This document shows positions 5,132-5,406 of a stretch of DNA of 5,406 bases, in pieces (position 1 is the first letter of the stretch; the number at the start of each line of letters is the position of its first letter). The stretch is from Oscillospiraceae bacterium (GTDB taxonomy: Bacteria > Bacillota > Clostridia > Oscillospirales > Acutalibacteraceae), in assembly GCA_003517915.1 (NCBI GenBank), contig DOZQ01000078.1, positions 11,814-17,219 of the forward strand. The letters are read 5' to 3'. The notes beneath the pieces are model-generated. The model saw only the letters and a program-made list of their open reading frames with translations, was not told the origin of the DNA and ran no database searches. Both the position numbers and the translations under genes were made by a program.

Positions 5132-5406
5132 TCAACCAGAAACTTTTCAGATACCAAGCCTTATGAGAATAACAATGCGGTAACTCCGGCGCCAGCGCTA
5201 CCGATGCTGGCGGCAGACGGTGGAGCTGATGAGCAGCGCAACCAGCAGCCGCAGCTGGAGGTACACCGCCGGCCGCCAGCTCCGGCGAACGTCATTGATT
5301 TTCGCAATATACCGCAATACAGGCCAAAAGAAAGCAGCTGGGATATCCCTCTAGAGAATGAAGCAGCCTATAGTTACGCTGTAAATCAAAATCCAGTAGC
5401 GACTAT
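5132..5406 (+). CDS. Open frame continuing the VirB6-like gene past its TAA (partial at window end)
   Basis: Directly after TAA 5129-5131 the same frame runs 91 codons without a stop to the window edge. It encodes a hydrophilic Pro/Ala/Gln/Asn-rich stretch (NNNAVTPAPALPML, ADEQRNQQPQLEV, PPAPANVIDFRNIPQYRPKE), the kind of tail that often ends VirB6/TrbL-type proteins. The first in-frame ATG is at 5204 and has no ribosome binding site, and ATGs at 5163 and 5229 in another frame soon hit stops. The simplest reading is one longer protein interrupted by a nonsense change or a base error. A separate gene with an unusual start, or stop readthrough, is possible but less likely. Confidence 0.5.

Noticed and set aside
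1..5406. Search for tRNA, rRNA, CRISPR arrays, insertion sequences, integrase attachment sites and toxin-antitoxin pairs
   Set aside because: No cloverleaf, regularly spaced repeat array, transposase or paired small genes were seen.

Overview
The window looks like part of a conjugative plasmid, or a plasmid-like mobile element, from a Gram-positive Firmicute, most likely a clostridial one. The grounds are strong purine-rich Shine-Dalgarno sites, a lipobox lipoprotein, an NlpC/P60 wall hydrolase with a membrane anchor, a VirB6/TrbL-type channel protein of the Gram-positive transfer kind, and a Rep_3-family replication initiator. The host assignment is inference from gene style, not from any marker gene.

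Layout. Bases 1-102 are the tail of an upstream gene whose frame cannot be settled. Bases 99-1361 (+) encode an anchored NlpC/P60 peptidoglycan hydrolase. A strong GC-rich hairpin at 1367-1392 separates it from the convergent rep gene (1445-2392, - strand, GTG start). rep has a near-consensus promoter at 2416-2444, overlapped by a palindrome and by copies of an ATGTAGCAACTG-type motif. The gene-free stretch 2393-2982 has the parts expected of an iteron-type origin: motif copies, an AT-rich stretch, two DnaA-box-like sites, hairpins and a 12-bp tandem repeat. On its far side a + strand unit begins: an unrecognised lipoprotein (2983-3765), then a VirB6-like polytopic membrane protein (3770-5131). 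The reading frame of the latter stays open beyond its TAA stop to the end of the window.

How it fits together. The hydrolase would open the cell wall locally for the mating apparatus, the VirB6-like protein would form part of the DNA channel, and the lipoprotein is probably an envelope accessory. Rep and the origin region would maintain the element as a plasmid. If the molecule is a circle, rep and origin may be a cassette between the start (2983) and end (1361) of one long transfer operon; this is inference.

The points most worth a second look are the in-frame TAA at 5129-5131, the 22-bp direct repeats bracketing the putative origin, the promoter/operator overlap at rep, and sharp GC shifts that fall inside genes at domain boundaries. 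I found no RNA genes, CRISPR arrays, insertion sequences or defence genes.
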